The notes under the pieces: generated by a model
Databases searched by the model: none
Seen by the model: only the letters and a program-made list of their open reading frames with translations
Told to the model about the DNA's origin: nothing
Part shown: one piece after another, positions 35,152 to 44,448 of the stretch
Layout: every line of letters starts with the position of its first letter
Position numbering within the stretch: the stretch's first letter is position 1
Position numbers and translations under genes: made by a program
From: Arthrobacter mangrovi
GTDB taxonomy: Bacteria > Actinomycetota > Actinomycetes > Actinomycetales > Micrococcaceae
Direction of reading: 5' to 3'
Length of the DNA stretch: 64,000 nt
Assembly: GCF_026011795.1 (NCBI RefSeq)
Contig: NZ_BRVS01000006.1
Location: forward strand, 1 to 64,000

Positions 35152-35940
35152 TCAGAGCTGCAGCATCGGCGTGCCGCGCAGCGCCCGGCTCACCTTGTCC
35201 GCCGTATCGCGCAGCAGCGCTTCCGTCCGGGCGCACCGGCCGGCGAAATCCTCGGGATCCATGGAAACGGCCACGGATCCGATGGTCTGGCCGGCGGGAC
35301 TGGTGACCGGCGCGGCCATGCAGGAGGCGCCGCGGATGAACTCCTCCCGCTCCACCGCGATCCCGCAGGCGAGCACGTTCCGCAGCTCGGCCTCGAGCTG
35401 GTCGGGGCTGCTGATCGTGCGGTCCGTCATTTCCGGCAGGCCGTGGCGCTCCAGGTAGGCTGCCCGCCGCTCCGGATCCATCGCAGCCAGCAGGACCTTG
35501 CCGAAGGCCGTGGCATGGGCCGCGTCGTTGAAGCCGAATCCCATCGGCGTGATGCGCGGCCGGGCGGGGGAGTCGACCACGTGGGCGACCACGATGTCGT
35601 CGCCGCGGTGCACGGCGTAGTAGGCGGCGGCGTCCGCACGGACGTGCAGCTCGCGGATGAGCCTCGCCACCGCGGGCGGCGTGCCGATCTGGCGCCGCAG
35701 CGAGCTGTCCAAGGCGTGCAGTTTGTAGCCCAGCCCGTAGCGGCTCTCGTCCTTGAGGTGGACCAGGTGCTCGGAGGCCACCAGGGTCTTGAGCAGCCGG
35801 TAGACCGTGGGCAGGGGCATGTCCAGTGCCGCCGCGATTTCCTTCGCGGACATCCCGCGGCTGTTGGACGCGACCACGTCGAGCAGCGCGAAAGCCTTCC
35901 GGACCGAGGCCATCCCCGTCAGCACATCATTGCGTCCCAT
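35152..35940 (-). CDS. IclR-family transcriptional regulator
   Basis: A 262-residue IclR protein. N-terminal winged helix (VRKAFALLDVVASNSRGMSA; IAAALDMPLPTVYRLLKTL) and the ligand domain with HATAFGKVLLAAM and GIAVEREEFIRGASCMAAPV. It sits in the centre of the GMC/ABM/FAD-FeS group, so it most likely controls that group through the GATAA-type dyads. An 11-bp inverted repeat with one mismatch (about 35949-35975) lies just upstream of its own start. Confidence 0.87.
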   Translation of the reverse strand: MGRNDVLTGMASVRKAFALLDVVASNSRGMSAKEIAAALDMPLPTVYRLLKTLVASEHLVHLKDESRYGLGYKLHALDSSLRRQIGTPPAVARLIRELHVRADAAAYYAVHRGDDIVVAHVVDSPARPRITPMGFGFNDAAHATAFGKVLLAAMDPERRAAYLERHGLPEMTDRTISSPDQLEAELRNVLACGIAVEREEFIRGASCMAAPVTSPAGQTIGSVAVSMDPEDFAGRCARTEALLRDTADKVSRALRGTPMLQL

Positions 35941-35987
35941 GTCACATAGTGTGTCCCGCGGCGGCGGGGCACACCAAATACTAAGAA

Positions 35988-36039
35988 CGACGGCGATCCC
36001 TCGGGTTCCGTGCGGAGGGAACCTAAGGGATCGCCGTCG
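35988..36039 (-). terminator. Large hairpin after the ABM gene
   Basis: A 14-bp stem (CGACGGCGATCCCT with its complement) plus an inner GGTTCC/GGAACC stem. It lies 32 bases past the ABM gene stop on the minus strand and before the IclR start. Confidence 0.65.
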
Positions 36040-36070
36040 CCGGGAGCGGAGCCGGCGGGGCCGGACGGGG

Positions 36071-36391
36071 CTACGCGACCGTGAGTTCCCCCATCCGGTC
36101 CCAGTCGCTGCCTTCGATCTGCCGGCTGATAATCTTCGGCGTCTCCGCCAGGGCCTCCGGCATTTCCTTCATGGCCTGCTGGAAGTGCTCGCTGTTGACG
36201 TGGTCGCCCGCCGCATCGTCCTGGAATGCCTCCACCAGCACGAACTCGTTCGGATTCTCGACGCTGCGCGACCAGTCGAACCACAGGTTCCCGGGCTCGC
36301 GGCGGGTTGCCTCGGTGAACTCGCGCGTCAGGTCCAGCCAACGGTCGGACCAGTCGGGCTTGACGTTGAACTTCACGACGATGAAAATCAT
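36071..36391 (-). CDS. Antibiotic biosynthesis monooxygenase (ABM)-domain protein
   Basis: A 106-residue ferredoxin-like ABM/YgiN-type protein: IFIVVKFNVKPDWSDRW, FTEATRREPGNLWFDWSRS and FVLVEAFQDDAAGDHVNSEHF. Such proteins are small dimeric monooxygenases or quinone/heme-binding enzymes. ATG 36391 has GGAAGGAC about nine bases upstream. Divergent from the FAD/Fe-S dehydrogenase across a perfect GATAA dyad. Confidence 0.78.
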   Translation of the reverse strand: MIFIVVKFNVKPDWSDRWLDLTREFTEATRREPGNLWFDWSRSVENPNEFVLVEAFQDDAAGDHVNSEHFQQAMKEMPEALAETPKIISRQIEGSDWDRMGELTVA

Positions 36392-36469
36392 GGGATTTGT
36401 CCTTCCGAAGTGGTGGATTCTCCTGCCCTTCCGAGTGTTGCCCGTGCGGCTGCCGGCATCCAACGGGCT

Positions 36470-36486
36470 TTATCGCTTGGTGATAA
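36470..36486. promoter_or_regulatory. GATAA-type dyad, site 3 (perfect)
   Basis: TTATCGCTTGGTGATAA: TTATC-N7-GATAA, a perfect dyad between the divergent ABM and FAD/Fe-S genes. It shares CTTTATCGC with site 1. Confidence 0.55.
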
Positions 36487-36564
36487 CAAGCGGCGGATAT
36501 TCCGGTGCCGCCCCATAGGCTGAGGAAGTTCGGAGAATGTTGTCTTGAGGAAGGCGGGTGGACA

Positions 36565-39393
36565 ATGCTGAGCACGCTTCGCGCTGCGGTGGCCGATCCG
36601 GCCCAGGTGAAGACCCGCGCGATCGACCTGCACGCCAACGCGCATGATGCCTCGCATTTCCTGCTGGTCCCGCAGGCCGTCGTCGTTGCCGGCAACGCGG
36701 GCGAGGTGGGCGCGCTGATGCGGGCCAGCGCCGCCCAAGGCCTGCCGCTAACGTTCCGCTCCGGGGGCACCAGCCTCAGCGGACAGGCCGTGACCGACGG
36801 CGTGCTGGTGGACGTGCGCCGCAACTTCCGGGACATCGAGGTGCTTGACGGCGGTGACCGGGTCCGCGTGCAGCCCGGCGCCACGGTCCGGGCGCTCAAT
36901 GCCAGGCTGGCCCGCTACGGCCGGAAATTCGGTCCCGACCCGGCGAGCGAATCCGCCTGCACGATCGGCGGCGTGGTGGCCAACAACTCGTCGGGAATGA
37001 ACTGCGGCACCACCGAGAACGCTTACCGGACGCTCGAGTCGCTCACCGTCGTCCTCCCGTCCGGGACGGTCGTCGACACCGGCGCCCCGGACGCGGATGA
37101 CCGACTGCGCCAGCTGGAGCCCGACCTGTATGAAGGGCTGGACCGGCTGGCCCGGCGGGTCCGCGGGAACCCCGCCTCCGCGGCCACGATCCGGCGGCAG
37201 TTCTCCATGAAGAACACCATGGGCTACGGCCTGAACTCGTTCCTGGACTTCGAGCGGCCGGTCGACATGCTGGCCCATCTGATCGTCGGCAGCGAGGGCA
37301 CCCTGGGCTTCGTCGCCGAGGCCGTCTTCCGCACGGTCCCGCGCCCCGCCCACGCGGCCACCGGTCTGCTGGTCTTCCCGGATCTGGAGGCCGCCAACGC
37401 CGGCCTGCCCGCCATCGTGGAAACCGGCGCGGCCACCGTCGAACTCCTGGACTCCCTGTCGCTGAAGGTGGGCCAGACGCTGAAGGGCGCGCCCGCCGTC
37501 GTCAGCGACCTGGCGGTGCGCGACCACACGGCCTTGCTGGTCGAGTATTCCGCCCGGACGCCGGAGCGGCTGGCGGACCTGCGGCACCGCGGGGCCGCCG
37601 CGCTCGCGGGACTGGGGCTCGCATCGGCGCCCGACTTCACGACAGATGCGTCCACCCGGTCCGGGCTGTGGCACCTGCGCAAGGGGCTGTACGCCTCGGT
37701 CGCCGGGGCCCGGCCGCAGGGAACCACTGCGCTGCTCGAGGACATCGTGGTTCCCGTCCCGGCGCTGGGCCGGACCTGCCGCGAGCTGGTCAGGCTGTTC
37801 GACAAGTACAGCTACCGGAACAGCGTGATCTTCGGCCATGCGAAGGACGGCAATGTGCATTTCATGCTCACGGACGGCTTCGCCAGCGGGGCGGAGCTGG
37901 AACGCTACAGCGCGTTCACCGAGGACATGGTGGACCTGGTGCTCGGCGAGGGCGGGTCGCTCAAGGCCGAGCACGGAACCGGACGCGTCATGGCACCGTA
38001 CGTGCGGCGCCAGTACGGCGACGAGCTCTACGACGTGATGCGCCAGCTCAAGCGGCTCTTCGACCCGGCCGGGCTGCTCAGCCCCGGGGTGCTGCTCGAC
38101 GACGATCCCGAGGCGCACCTGCGGCACATCAAGACCGCGCCGCCGGTGGCCGAAGAGGTGGACCGCTGCGTCTCCTGCGGCTACTGCGAGCCGGTGTGCC
38201 CGAGCAAGGACCTGACGCTGACCCCGCGGCAGCGGATCGTCACGCTCCGCGCCATCGAGGCCGCCCGCCGGACCGGGGACACCGCGCTGGCGGAGCAGCT
38301 GGAGAAGGACTACGACTACGAGTCGGTCCAGACCTGCGCCGTGGACGGCATGTGCCAGACGGCCTGCCCGGTGGACATCAACACGGGGCTGCTGGTGAAG
38401 CGGCTGCGGCGCGAGGACTCCGGTGCGGCCGACAATGCCGCGTGGAACTTCGCGGCCAAGCACTGGGGGACCGTGACGCGCGGGGCAGGCCTTGCGCTCG
38501 ACGCCGTCGCCAAGGTCCCGGCCGGTGCGGTGCTGCCGGCCAACAAGGCAGCCCGGGCCGTGCTGGGACCTGACCGGGTGCCGCTCTACTCGCCGGAACT
38601 ACCGGGCGGCGGGTCGAGGCGCCGGCGCCCTGCCCCCGCCGGACAACCGGCGGCCGTCTACTTTCCCGCGTGCGTGGGCACCATGTTCGGTCCGGCCGGA
38701 ACCGGGAGGGACGACGGCGGTGCCTCGGGTGGCGCGGGGGTCCAGGCCAGCTTCGAGCAGCTGGCGCAGCGTGCCGGCATCGAACTGCTGGTTCCGGCCG
38801 GCATCGACGGCCTCTGCTGCGGCACGCCCTGGTCTTCCAAGGGCATGGCCGCCGGCCAGGACACCATGCGCGAGAAGACCCTCGCGGCCCTCCGGGAGGC
38901 AACCCGGGACGGCGAACTGCCCATCATCTGCGACGCGTCTTCCTGCACCGAGGGCCTGCGGCAGGCCGTCGCATCGGATGAGCCGCTGGTCGGACAGGCC
39001 CGGCTGCGGATTGTCGACGCCGTCGATTTCGCCGCCGAGCAGATCCTGCCCAAGCTTCCCGACCACCCGAAGCTCGCCTCGCTGGCCCTGCACCCGACCT
39101 GCTCCTCGACCCGTATGGGCCTGAACCCGGCGTTGACCGCCGTCGCCGAAGCCGTCGCCGACCGGGTGGAGGTTCCGGACAACTGGGGCTGCTGCGCCTT
39201 CGCCGGCGACCGCGGCATGCTCCACCCCGAGCTGACGGCCTCCGCAACCCGGAAGCAGGGGCAGGAGGCGGCCGCCCTCGGGGCAGCCGCCTACGCCTCC
39301 TGCAACCGCACCTGCGAACTCGGCATGACCCGGGCGACCGGGCAGGACTACCGGCACGTCCTCGAACTCCTGGAGGAGCTCACCCGGCCCTGA
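36565..39393 (+). CDS. FAD- and Fe-S-binding dehydrogenase, D-lactate dehydrogenase-like
   Basis: A 942-residue fusion: FAD-binding domain (FRSGGTSLSGQAVTDG), FAD-oxidase C-terminal domain (HAKDGNVHFML; EHGTGRVMAPY), two ferredoxin clusters (CVSCGYCEPVCP; CAVDGMCQTACP) and CCG domains (GLCCGTPW; GCCAFAG). This is the respiratory Dld-II type, which oxidises D-lactate or another D-2-hydroxy acid and passes electrons to the quinone pool. ATG 36565 gives the family start. A paralogue of the enzyme at 3159-6077 but only distantly similar. The last CCG motif has CCA instead of CCG. Confidence 0.82.
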   Translation: MLSTLRAAVADPAQVKTRAIDLHANAHDASHFLLVPQAVVVAGNAGEVGALMRASAAQGLPLTFRSGGTSLSGQAVTDGVLVDVRRNFRDIEVLDGGDRVRVQPGATVRALNARLARYGRKFGPDPASESACTIGGVVANNSSGMNCGTTENAYRTLESLTVVLPSGTVVDTGAPDADDRLRQLEPDLYEGLDRLARRVRGNPASAATIRRQFSMKNTMGYGLNSFLDFERPVDMLAHLIVGSEGTLGFVAEAVFRTVPRPAHAATGLLVFPDLEAANAGLPAIVETGAATVELLDSLSLKVGQTLKGAPAVVSDLAVRDHTALLVEYSARTPERLADLRHRGAAALAGLGLASAPDFTTDASTRSGLWHLRKGLYASVAGARPQGTTALLEDIVVPVPALGRTCRELVRLFDKYSYRNSVIFGHAKDGNVHFMLTDGFASGAELERYSAFTEDMVDLVLGEGGSLKAEHGTGRVMAPYVRRQYGDELYDVMRQLKRLFDPAGLLSPGVLLDDDPEAHLRHIKTAPPVAEEVDRCVSCGYCEPVCPSKDLTLTPRQRIVTLRAIEAARRTGDTALAEQLEKDYDYESVQTCAVDGMCQTACPVDINTGLLVKRLRREDSGAADNAAWNFAAKHWGTVTRGAGLALDAVAKVPAGAVLPANKAARAVLGPDRVPLYSPELPGGGSRRRRPAPAGQPAAVYFPACVGTMFGPAGTGRDDGGASGGAGVQASFEQLAQRAGIELLVPAGIDGLCCGTPWSSKGMAAGQDTMREKTLAALREATRDGELPIICDASSCTEGLRQAVASDEPLVGQARLRIVDAVDFAAEQILPKLPDHPKLASLALHPTCSSTRMGLNPALTAVAEAVADRVEVPDNWGCCAFAGDRGMLHPELTASATRKQGQEAAALGAAAYASCNRTCELGMTRATGQDYRHVLELLEELTRP

Positions 39394-39430
39394 TGTTCCT
39401 CGCGCTGCAGGCTTGTCTTCCTTCCAGGTC

Positions 39431-39769
39431 CTAGCGCGGCTGGGCGGGATTGGTCGGGTCGCCGTGCGAAGGCGGGTTGATGGGCGGGCCGGACGTCGCG
39501 GGAGACACGGGCGAACCCTGCTGGCTCTGGCTGACTTCGGGCATGTTCTCCGGAATGGATCCGCTGGGTTCCGCACCGTTCTTCAGTGCGTCGATGCGGG
39601 ACTGCAGAACCTGTACAACGGGCAGGCGATTGCCGTGCCCCTGCTCGTAGTCGAGCAGCGCCTGCACACCCTGCTCATCCAGCGGCGAGATGCGGGACCC
39701 CAATGTGCCGAGCGGGATGTGATCATAATCCGGAAGCGGCAATTCCTCGCGGTTCAAAGACTCATTCAT
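39431..39769 (-). CDS. Conserved small protein, unknown
   Basis: 112 residues with an ordered N-terminal half (LPLPDYDHIPLGTLGSRI; ALLDYEQGHGNRLPVVQVL) and a Pro/Ser/Gln-rich disordered tail. I recall short actinobacterial proteins with the pattern LPL.DYD..PLG.L..RI...LD, without a known function. Convergent with the FAD/Fe-S gene. Confidence 0.6.
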   Translation of the reverse strand: MNESLNREELPLPDYDHIPLGTLGSRISPLDEQGVQALLDYEQGHGNRLPVVQVLQSRIDALKNGAEPSGSIPENMPEVSQSQQGSPVSPATSGPPINPPSHGDPTNPAQPR

Positions 39770-39909
39770 GGTTCCTCCTAGGCTGGAAGCAGACGTTTGG
39801 TGGATCTGTGATGGTCAGCCTGACGTGGTTCGAATCTAGTCCTGACACCGGCAGGAAGTAAGGGCAAGCGGAAGATCCGCCGGACTTGAGCGCCAGGGGA
39901 GACCGAAGC

Positions 39910-41097
39910 TCAGGCAGGGTCCTCCACTCGGGCATCCGCACGCTCGGCAGGGGACCGGTCTGCCGCCGGGTAGGCGAACATGATGGCGGCCGATGCTGCC
40001 CAGGCGAGACCGACGCCGGCGAGGGCGAGCCCGGCACCGAGGCCGGCGGCGGTTCCGGCGAGGGCGGCGCCGGCTGCCGAGGCGCTGGTGCGCAGGCCGG
40101 CTCCGACGGTGAAGACCTGGGCCTTGAGTTCGGGCTGGCTGAGGTGGCTGCGGAGGAAGAGCATGGTGGTGGTGCTGGGCGCGGTGAAGACGCCGGAGAG
40201 GCCGATCGCGATTATGGTCCAGGTGGTCCCGAGGTCGAAGGCGGCGGCGATGGTGCAGGCGCCGGTGGCGAAGTAGCCGGCCATCATGACCAGGTGGGGG
40301 CGGGCGCGGGTGGGCCGGATGGTCTCCCACACCGCTCCGAGCAGGCTGCCGACGGCGAAGGCCGTGACGAGGACGGCGCCCTCGGCGGCCGAGCCGATGC
40401 GTTCGATGGAGAGCGCGACGGCGGCGACGGCCAGTCCGCCCTGGCCGAGCTGGGTCAGGGTCGAGGCTCCGGTCACCACGGCCAGGCGCCGGTTGCCGAC
40501 GATCTGGGCCAGGCCCGCCTTGACGGATTGCCAGACCGAACCGTCGGGAGCCGGGTGGGAGGAGCGGCGGATCACGACCGCGCTCACCGCGCCGAGGGCG
40601 GCCGCGGCCGAGAGCATCCAGAGCGCGGCCGGGGCGGGCACGAACAGCACCAGGATGGCGACGAGGGCGGGGCCGCCGACGGCGGAGGAATTGTAGGAGA
40701 GCGCGTCGTAGGCGAAGGCCCGGCGCTTGTCCGGGATGGCGTCGGAGACGAAGCTGGAGAGCCCGCCCATGAAGAACGGGGCGACCGCTCCCGCGACGGC
40801 CAGGGCCGCGAAGACGACCGGGAGCGGGATGTGGCCGAGGAACGCTGTGATTGCGAAGGCGACGGCGGTCAGCACGCCCGATGCCGCGATGAGGAGGCCC
40901 GGCCTGCGCGCACGGTCGAGGACCGCGCCGACCAGCGGGGCGGCAACCACGCTCGGGCCGAGGGAGACGGAGACCAGGGCGCCGCCGAGGACGACGTCGT
41001 CCATTTGCTGCACGGCCAGGATCGGGATCGCCACGGCGGAGCCGGCAATGGCCAGTCGCGGCGGGGCCGACGCGGCAAGGTATCCGAGGGCGCTCAT
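39910..41097 (-). CDS. MFS transporter
   Basis: A 395-residue, 12-helix major facilitator. The N-terminal half has GAVLDRARRPGLLIAA in the loop 2-3 position and SDAIPDKRRAFAYDALSYN. It resembles drug-efflux-type MFS proteins. It stands alone, so no substrate can be inferred. Confidence 0.75.
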   Translation of the reverse strand: MSALGYLAASAPPRLAIAGSAVAIPILAVQQMDDVVLGGALVSVSLGPSVVAAPLVGAVLDRARRPGLLIAASGVLTAVAFAITAFLGHIPLPVVFAALAVAGAVAPFFMGGLSSFVSDAIPDKRRAFAYDALSYNSSAVGGPALVAILVLFVPAPAALWMLSAAAALGAVSAVVIRRSSHPAPDGSVWQSVKAGLAQIVGNRRLAVVTGASTLTQLGQGGLAVAAVALSIERIGSAAEGAVLVTAFAVGSLLGAVWETIRPTRARPHLVMMAGYFATGACTIAAAFDLGTTWTIIAIGLSGVFTAPSTTTMLFLRSHLSQPELKAQVFTVGAGLRTSASAAGAALAGTAAGLGAGLALAGVGLAWAASAAIMFAYPAADRSPAERADARVEDPA

Positions 41098-41556
41098 GAT
41101 CCGGAGGGGCTTCCTTTCGGTCGTGGGAGTCTCTGGGCTGGCTGTCCGCGGGCGCGGCCACCGCTCTTAGGCAAGCATGCCCGAACGCAGCCGACGGGTG
41201 GCGACGGCGCGCGTGCGTTAACGTCCGAGTTGCTTTCTGGACCAAGTCACTGGCTGTTACCGCCGCTACCGGCGCCATGCAGGCAGGAGGCGCCGGCATG
41301 GCCAGTGCTGACAGTGGGTACGAGGCTGACAATCAGTGGGATGAGACCACCGCCAACGTGACCGGAAGCGGACGTCCACCCGAACGTGGACGCCGACGTC
41401 GATGCGGACACCTCGTCCGACAGCACCAGGGACGGCGGAGAGGACAACGACGGCGGTCTGCTCTAAATCCCGATCCTCGACAACGGTGCTATTGCCATCG
41501 CGTCGGAATGATGCCCAGAGTGGACTTACGGGTGTGACTGCACGAAGGAAGGACCT
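41098..41556. other. Intergenic stretch, possible coding relic
   Basis: No intact gene. One forward frame reads PAWPVLTVGTRLTISGMRPP up to a TGA at 41359-41361, then PEADVHPNVDADVDADTSSD and on to GGEDNDGGLL before a TAA. The acidic tail looks coding, so a decayed gene is possible. The SDR ribosome site (AAGGAAGGA) ends the stretch. Confidence 0.35.
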
Positions 41557-42288
41557 ATGGCGCGGATCTTCATCACCGGCTCCACCGACGGGCTCGGCCG
41601 GGCCACGGCACGGACGCTTTTGGACCAGGGGCACGACGTCGTCGTTCATGCCCGTAGCACCGGACGCCTGGCCTCGGTCCGGGATCTCCTCGACCGCGGC
41701 GCGCTCGGGGCGGTCGGCGACCTATCCGACATAGAGGAAACGCGCGGCGTCGCCGACCAGGTGAACCGGGCCGGTCCGCTGGACGCCGTGGTGCACAACG
41801 CGGGCGTGCTCGGCGGTGCTCACGTCTTCCAGGTCAACGTCGTCGCGCCCTACCTGCTAACCACCCTCATCCAGCGGCCGCGCCGACTGATCTACCTCAG
41901 CAGCGGCATGCACCACGGCGGCAGCGCCGACCTGGCCGGCATCGACCGGGACGGCGCGGCGGCCCGTGTCTCCTACTCGGACAGCAAGCTCTACGTCACC
42001 GCCCTGGCCTTGGTCGTGGCCCGGTTGTGGCCGGACGTTCTGAGCAACGCCGTCGATCCCGGCTGGGTGCCCACCAAAATGGGCGGCCCGAACGCCCCTG
42101 ACGACCTCCGGCTGGGCCATCTCACCCAGGCGTGGCTTGCCGTCAGTGAAGACCCGGAGGCCCTCACGAGCGGCGGCTACTGGCACCACCAGCGGCGGCA
42201 GCAGGCACACCGGTCCGCCTATGATGAGCGGCTGCAGACCGAGTTGCTGGACCAGCTGGCCCGCATCACCGGGGAGCGCCTCACCTGA
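41557..42288 (+). CDS. SDR-family oxidoreductase
   Basis: A 243-residue short-chain dehydrogenase with FITGSTDGLGRATA, VHNAGVLGG, IYLSSGMHH and the active-site YSDSKLY. The sequence HQRRQQAHRSAYDERLQ near the end is typical of a subgroup close to retinol-dehydrogenase-like SDRs. AAGGAAGGA lies six bases before the ATG. It is convergent with the DUF6421 gene. Confidence 0.8.
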   Translation: MARIFITGSTDGLGRATARTLLDQGHDVVVHARSTGRLASVRDLLDRGALGAVGDLSDIEETRGVADQVNRAGPLDAVVHNAGVLGGAHVFQVNVVAPYLLTTLIQRPRRLIYLSSGMHHGGSADLAGIDRDGAAARVSYSDSKLYVTALALVVARLWPDVLSNAVDPGWVPTKMGGPNAPDDLRLGHLTQAWLAVSEDPEALTSGGYWHHQRRQQAHRSAYDERLQTELLDQLARITGERLT

Positions 42289-42383
42289 ACCAGACACCGG
42301 GCCTTGCGGCAGCTGCCGCCGCTTAGGACCTCGTCGACCCGCAACAACTACGTTGAGCTGCTTTGTCCTTGGAATCCCTCAGC

Positions 42384-43778
42384 TCACGGGGCATCCCCGG
42401 TGGAGTCCCTGGGGGCATCAGTTTCGCCGGTAATGCCGGCGGTTGATTCGATAACGGGCCGCATCTTCTTCTCCAACGCCTCATAAAACATCGAGTACGG
42501 GAACTCGTCATCGAGAACCAGATCGGTCAGGCCGCGCGGCGGCCCGGCCAACGGCAGCGCTTCGGGCCCCTTCGCCCAGGTTGAGGCCGGGTGCGGCGTC
42601 ACTGTGGAGGAGATCAGTTCGTAGGCGGCCAGCCAGTGGGCGATCTTGGGCCGGTCGATGGAGCGCCAGTAGAGTTCCTCGATGCCCTGGCCGAGCGCGA
42701 CGACGACTTCGGCGACGTTCTCCCAGTCAATGGTGAGTTTCGTATCGGTCCAATGGAGCACCCGGTGCTGGTGCATCCACGCGAACAGCAACTGGCCGCC
42801 GAGACCGTCATAGTTGCGCACCCGCGGCCCGGTCATGGCAAACCGGAAGATCCTGTCAAAGATGACCGCATACTGCACGAGCTTGGCGTGCCTCCGGGCC
42901 TCCGGGCTTGCGTCCTTATCCTTTTCAATCTTGACGGCTTCACCGAAAGCAGTGAGGTCGCAGCGCAGTTCCTCCAGGGTGTAGAGGAAGAACGGCATCC
43001 GCTGCTTGATCATGAAGGGGTCGAAGGGCAGGTCCCCGCGCATATGCGTGCGGTCATGGATCAGGTCCCACATGACGAAGGTCTCCTCCGTCAGATGCTG
43101 GTCATCCAGGAAGTCAGCGGCATCAGCCGGCAGGTCCAGTGAAGTGACCCGCGCGGCCTCCCGCAGAACCCGACGGAACCGTGCAGCCTCACGGTCAGCA
43201 AAGATGGCGCCCCAGCTGAAGGTGGGGGTCTCGCGTACCGCGACGGATTCGGGGAAGAGCACGGCAGAGTTCGACTCGTACCCCGGGGTGAAGTCGATGA
43301 AGCGGACGGGAAGAAACATCGGGTTGGAATATGCCCCGGCCTCCAGTTCGGCAACGAACTCCGGCCAGGCGACTTCGATCAGCACGGCCTCGAGGTGCCG
43401 ATTCGTGCTGCCATTCTGCGTGTACATCGGGAACACCACCAAGTGCCGCAGGCGGTCCACCCGATTCAGCTGGGGCTGGAAGGCCACCAAAGAGTCCAGG
43501 AAATCAGGAACCTCGAAGCCCGAAGCCTGCCATGCCGCCAGGTCTTCGCAGACCCGTTCCAGGTACTCGGCATCATGCGGAAACAACGGAGCAAGCTCAC
43601 CGATGGCCTCCAGAACCGTGTCGACCAAGGCGTCCGCCCGCGGCTTGTCCGCCGGCTCCTGCACGGACCCGTCCTGGGCCTGCAGAAGCTGGAAGCTGCT
43701 GGCCGCCTGCTTCAACACTGCCCAAGCGGGATGGGACCGAAGCTCGTCAATGGTCAGTTCCTCAAGCTGCAGCGTCAT
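42384..43778 (-). CDS. DUF6421-family protein
   Basis: A 464-residue soluble protein matching, as I recall, the actinobacterial DUF6421 family. Features: HRVLHWTDTKLTIDWENVAEV, MWDLIHDRTHMRGDLPFDPF with several His/Asp that could bind metal, and a Trp-rich tail. The family is of unknown function but is often encoded next to an SDR, as here in convergent orientation. Confidence 0.7.
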   Translation of the reverse strand: MTLQLEELTIDELRSHPAWAVLKQAASSFQLLQAQDGSVQEPADKPRADALVDTVLEAIGELAPLFPHDAEYLERVCEDLAAWQASGFEVPDFLDSLVAFQPQLNRVDRLRHLVVFPMYTQNGSTNRHLEAVLIEVAWPEFVAELEAGAYSNPMFLPVRFIDFTPGYESNSAVLFPESVAVRETPTFSWGAIFADREAARFRRVLREAARVTSLDLPADAADFLDDQHLTEETFVMWDLIHDRTHMRGDLPFDPFMIKQRMPFFLYTLEELRCDLTAFGEAVKIEKDKDASPEARRHAKLVQYAVIFDRIFRFAMTGPRVRNYDGLGGQLLFAWMHQHRVLHWTDTKLTIDWENVAEVVVALGQGIEELYWRSIDRPKIAHWLAAYELISSTVTPHPASTWAKGPEALPLAGPPRGLTDLVLDDEFPYSMFYEALEKKMRPVIESTAGITGETDAPRDSTGDAP

Positions 43779-44448
43779 GTGGGCGTCCTTTCCGGAATGT
43801 GTCGGGGTAACGGCTTGGACGCTACAGCAGAGACAGATGTATTTACGCTGAGTCTGCTTTTAGGTAAGCATCTCTTGGGCTAAGACGAGCTACCGAGGAG
43901 CAGAGGCTGTCTTTTGCTCGCGCTCGGTTCGTCCCGGCCTCGCCGCGAACTGACGTCTTCTCAAGATTGCTTCTGGCGGCCGCTACTCCTGGTCCATCCA
44001 TGGAATCTGCAGGTGCCGGCGGCAACGCGCGCGGATACCACATCACCAAGCAGGACTTACCGGTGAAAGCAGGAAGATTAGCTAGTCTTGTGCTCGCTGC
44101 CCGCATTCAGAAGAAACGCCTAAGAGTTCGCCGCGCTGTGGCGCAACAATAGCGCCGAAAAGTGCTCCTTCTTTTCGCGATGTTAGCTTGATCACGATCC
44201 TTCGCGGCGGGCTTGCCGGGAGGCTCAATCCACCGAAGCTACCTTCCCGGAGGCACCATGGGATTCAGATCCGCAGCGCAAAAAGATGACCGGGCCGTTG
44301 CCCCCGGCCGGCCTGAGGCCGGTCGACCCATCGGGGTAGGGCCGGCCTGCCTGCCAGGTGCGGCCATCTTCACGGCTTACGGCAGCCGGGCCGTCGGAAG
44401 CGCATCGAATCTGGGTCTGTGCCCAGCGATGTCTCTGGGCGGTGTCGC
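43779..44448. other. Intergenic stretch with a structured leader before the permease
   Basis: No credible gene. In the permease leader CCGGGAGG (44216-44223) pairs with CCTTCCCGG (44242-44250, one bulge) and the inner GCT pairs with AGC; a second stem joins GACCGG (44288-44293) with CCGGTC (44319-44324). This could be a cis-acting RNA element. A 50-codon basic frame from 44000 has no ribosome site. Confidence 0.35.

Noticed and set aside
33557-35236. 559-codon reverse ORF
   Set aside because: Antisense of the GMC oxidoreductase, whose motifs are clear.
36748-38463. 571-codon reverse ORF
   Set aside because: Antisense of the FAD/Fe-S dehydrogenase.
39815-39840. GTGGTTCGAATCT looked like a tRNA T-arm
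   Set aside because: The flanking bases do not form the 5-bp T-stem and no acceptor or anticodon arm could be drawn.
44000-44152. 50-codon basic forward frame (ITKQDLPVKAGRLASL)
   Set aside because: No ribosome site and no recognisable family; left as non-coding in the gap entry.
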